A DNA stretch of 64,000 bases from Cololabis saira (lineage: Eukaryota > Chordata > Actinopteri > Beloniformes > Belonidae). The stretch is from assembly GCF_033807715.1 (NCBI RefSeq), contig NC_084590.1:8657327-8721326 (forward strand), given 5' to 3'. This document shows positions 62,035 to 64,000 of the stretch, in pieces. Position 1 is the first letter of the stretch. Each line of letters opens with the position of its first letter. Under the pieces are notes generated by a model. The model saw only the letters and a list, made by a program, of their open reading frames with translations. It was not told the DNA's origin and did no database searches. Made by a program: the position numbers and the translations under genes.

Positions 62035-62245
62035 TCTGAAACAATGTTTTGCACAACTTTGCACCTTTATTGCATATATGTATATTTTTGCATAAAGATT
62101 TTTTAATAACATTTTTTTTGTTGCTATTGCTATCTTTATTGAATATTTATTTATTTTCGTTAACTACAAAGACAACAACTGCCGGCAAAGAATTGCTTGT
62201 ATAAGTCTGGCAAATAAAGCCGATTCTGATTCTGAATAAAACTTT
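62035..62245 (+). mobile_element. LINE 3' tail with GATTCT repeats
   Basis: TGCACCTTTATTGCATATATG, then TCTGGCAAATAAAGCCGATTCTGATTCTG. An AATAAA signal followed by a GATTCT repeat is a typical LINE end in fish (Nimb-like). No coding region; 5' truncated. Confidence 0.68.
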
Positions 62246-62399
62246 ATTTAAAATCTATCACATAGCAGTTAGTGTTGATGAAATGAAGGTTCTTTTTCCG
62301 AATGCCAGGCCCATATATTTGATCTAAATCCCCTGAAGCCCCTTACAAGCTTTTTTCCCCTTAGTTTTGACTCGATGGGAGTGGTGTTTCGAAGATCCT

Positions 62400-62900
62400 G
62401 TAAAACCCTGATGGAGTCCAGATATTGCAGTTCTTCATGTCATCTCTAATATGAATGTGAAACGCCTCTCTGATTTTGTCTCTGGCCATCCACTGACTGT
62501 GTTAAGTGACTTCAACCTTACATTTTTACTGTAATCGATGTAGCCCTGCTGTTTTGTTGAAATATGTCTGAAAAGGTCCTGGAGAAGCCTTTTGAAAGGT
62601 GTACTACTATTGATTAAGCTGAAGACTTCATTTTTTATTTGTTCAGTTTTGACAGAGATTTCTAGTCAAAGTCTAAGATTGTAAAATGTACTGTCTTTGG
62701 TAATCAGTATGCAGAATGCAAACAACTGCACATCCTGCAGTTGCGAACAATACCTGAAGGCTCTATTACTTCTTCAGCATGTGAACTACCCCACAGACTG
62801 TATCCAATTATAGCCTACTTATATTATTATAATTAAAGATCCTGCTAGTGTTTTCAGTTATACGGCGTTTTCTGATCACTGCTGTTGAAACATGTGTGAA
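62400..62900 (+). pseudogene. L2 LINE endonuclease domain, degraded
   Basis: In shifting frames the segment shows FVSGHPLTVLSDFNLTF at about 62480-62530 (family: G-D-F-N) and FSDHCC at 62868-62885 (family: S-D-H, the last catalytic histidine of the apurinic-type endonuclease). Both sit in the expected order upstream of the reverse transcriptase. Multiple stops make it non-functional. Confidence 0.6.
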
Positions 62901-63266
62901 CTGAAATCGTCCTCTCTAACCAAAAACTTGAACCAAAAACACTACAAAGAAAGAGAACATGAATAAACAATCAGCCATGATTTGTTACTTGCAGATTGTT
63001 GTGGTTTTATCGAGATTAGTTTTTTTGGATTGTTTCTGGACTTTATGATTTGCAGAACTTTATTTTGTAACTGTAGCAATGTCTTTTGTTTTCCTCTTCA
63101 AACTAATTCATTTTTTTGTAATTTTTTGGGACATCATCAAAAAACAAACAGAAAAACTAATAAAACTTATTTGACAGATTGCCCTCTTGTTACGGGTCCC
63201 AAGGGTGAGGACCGTGGTAACAAATATGTTTATTTATCTGCTGCCCCGGCCCATTGCGCTGTATTG

Positions 63267-64000
63267 GACCACTTTTAACTGGTTTCTCTCCCCTCCCTTG
63301 CTGACATCATGAAGTCTTTGAAGCTTACTAACTGTCCTCTGGATGTTATTCCGGCCAAAACCTTAAAAGGTTATTTTAATACTGTTGGGCCAAGTCTTGT
63401 GATGCTTGTCAATACCTGTCTTAATTTAGGAGCAGTCCCAGCTGCCTTTACACATGCCGTGGTTAGGCCCCTTTTAAAGAAAACGCATCTTGACTCCTCA
63501 GTTTTATCAAATTTTAGACCAGTCTCTCATATGCCCTTTCTGTCTAAGGTTTTAGAGAAAGTTGTTTTTACCCAGTTACGATCATTTCTGGAGAACAATT
63601 CTGTTTTTGAAAAGTTTCAGTCTGGGTTCAGGTCTCGTCACAGCACTGAGTCTGCCTTGTTAAAGGTGCACAATGATGTTGCCCTGTCTGTTGATGTCAA
63701 GTGCCCTGTTGTCTTAGTGCTGCTAGATCTCCCAGCAGCCTTTGATACAGTCGACCACACAGTCCTTCTGTCACGCCTGAAACAGTATGTTGGCCTTCAC
63801 GGCACTGTACTCAAGTGGTTTACTTCATATCTGTCAGATAGAACCTTCTCTGTTATGCTCGGTGATTCCTGCTCCTCCTGTGCCTCCCTCTCATGCGGCG
63901 TCCCGCAAGGTTCTATTCTAGGCCCACTTCTTTTTTCATTATATATGTTGCCACTTGGGTCATTATAGCCAGACATAACTTGTCATTTCATTGTTATGCA
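63267..64000 (+). pseudogene. L2 LINE reverse transcriptase, N-terminal half (cut by window end)
   Basis: The frame 63309-63968 carries the L2/Maui RT blocks in order: CPLDVIPAKTLK, GPSLVMLVNTCLNLGAVPAAF, HAVVRPLLKKTHLD, LSNFRPVSHMPFLSKVLEKV, FEKFQSGFRSRHSTESALL, VLVLLDLPAAFDTVDH (first catalytic Asp), GVPQGSILGPLLFSLYMLPLG. In-frame sequence SPSLADI continues upstream of the ATG, so the true start lies in earlier sequence. A TAG at 63966-63968 and then a frameshift follow; the other frame gives SFHCYA at the very end, the start of the catalytic YADD box. The copy is therefore inactive. Confidence 0.88.

Overview
The window looks like nuclear DNA of a teleost fish, probably a percomorph-type genome. 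The support is indirect: long (CA)n, (TA)n, (ATTC)n and (AAT)n microsatellites, tRNA-derived SINEs, L2-clade LINE pieces, Tc1, hAT and PIF/Harbinger derivatives, a solo LTR, and a repeat ending in GGATGGATG that is familiar from fish genomes. I find no host protein-coding gene that I can name and no rRNA, bona fide tRNA or CRISPR array. It reads as a gene desert or large intron in which transposons have landed in one another. The coding traces are transposon genes, nearly all broken, plus one unassigned exon-like frame at 60420-60673 on the minus strand.

Region 1-11.7 kb. Short repeats (RTE-like tail, two SINEs, a TTAA-flanked MITE) lead into a minus-strand L2-type LINE running from its 3' tail at 2321 to about 11745. 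That LINE is split by the main find: a 7,944-bp foldback element (3114-11057) flanked by an exact 8-bp target duplication, GATTAAAG. Its arms are near mirror images built from a 210-bp tandem repeat (about 8 units left, about 13 right). Each arm then carries a short unique block, a trinucleotide array and further inverted sequence, around a central loop of about 1.2 kb. The loop has promoter-like motifs (GC box, RFX-type X-box, ETS site) and a CTCF-like site but no transposase. Removing the element and one target copy restores the last codons of the LINE reading frame.

Region 11.7-34 kb. Long unique stretches alternate with a CpG-rich MITE (14165-14657), a truncated hAT transposase start with a BED finger (16985-17566), a second TTAA MITE, a solo LTR (18410-19386) and a Tc1 remnant. 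LINE tails, a nested pair of hAT elements (32555-33985, holding 32617-33324, which holds a hairpin) and a hAT MITE with a perfect 8-bp duplication (31988-32492) follow.

Region 35-50 kb. Two copies of one THAP-domain DNA transposon lie in opposite orientation about 11 kb apart (35215-37708 plus, 48537-50260 minus). Each has been invaded by a different PIF/Harbinger-type element. Between them are further MITEs, a retrocopy with a 13-bp target duplication and more LINE tails.

Region 51-64 kb. A Harbinger-type element with a Myb/SANT remnant (51192-52276), a Tc1-type MITE sitting in a TA microsatellite, long unique sequence with possible conserved non-coding blocks, the exon-like frame at 60.5 kb, a second Myb/SANT-bearing element (61218-61974), and an L2 LINE whose endonuclease and reverse transcriptase run off the window end just before the catalytic YADD box.

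In the Harbinger-type elements the DNA-binding accessory frame (Myb/SANT) is kept or partly kept while no DDE nuclease is present. They are therefore non-autonomous and would need a transposase encoded elsewhere.
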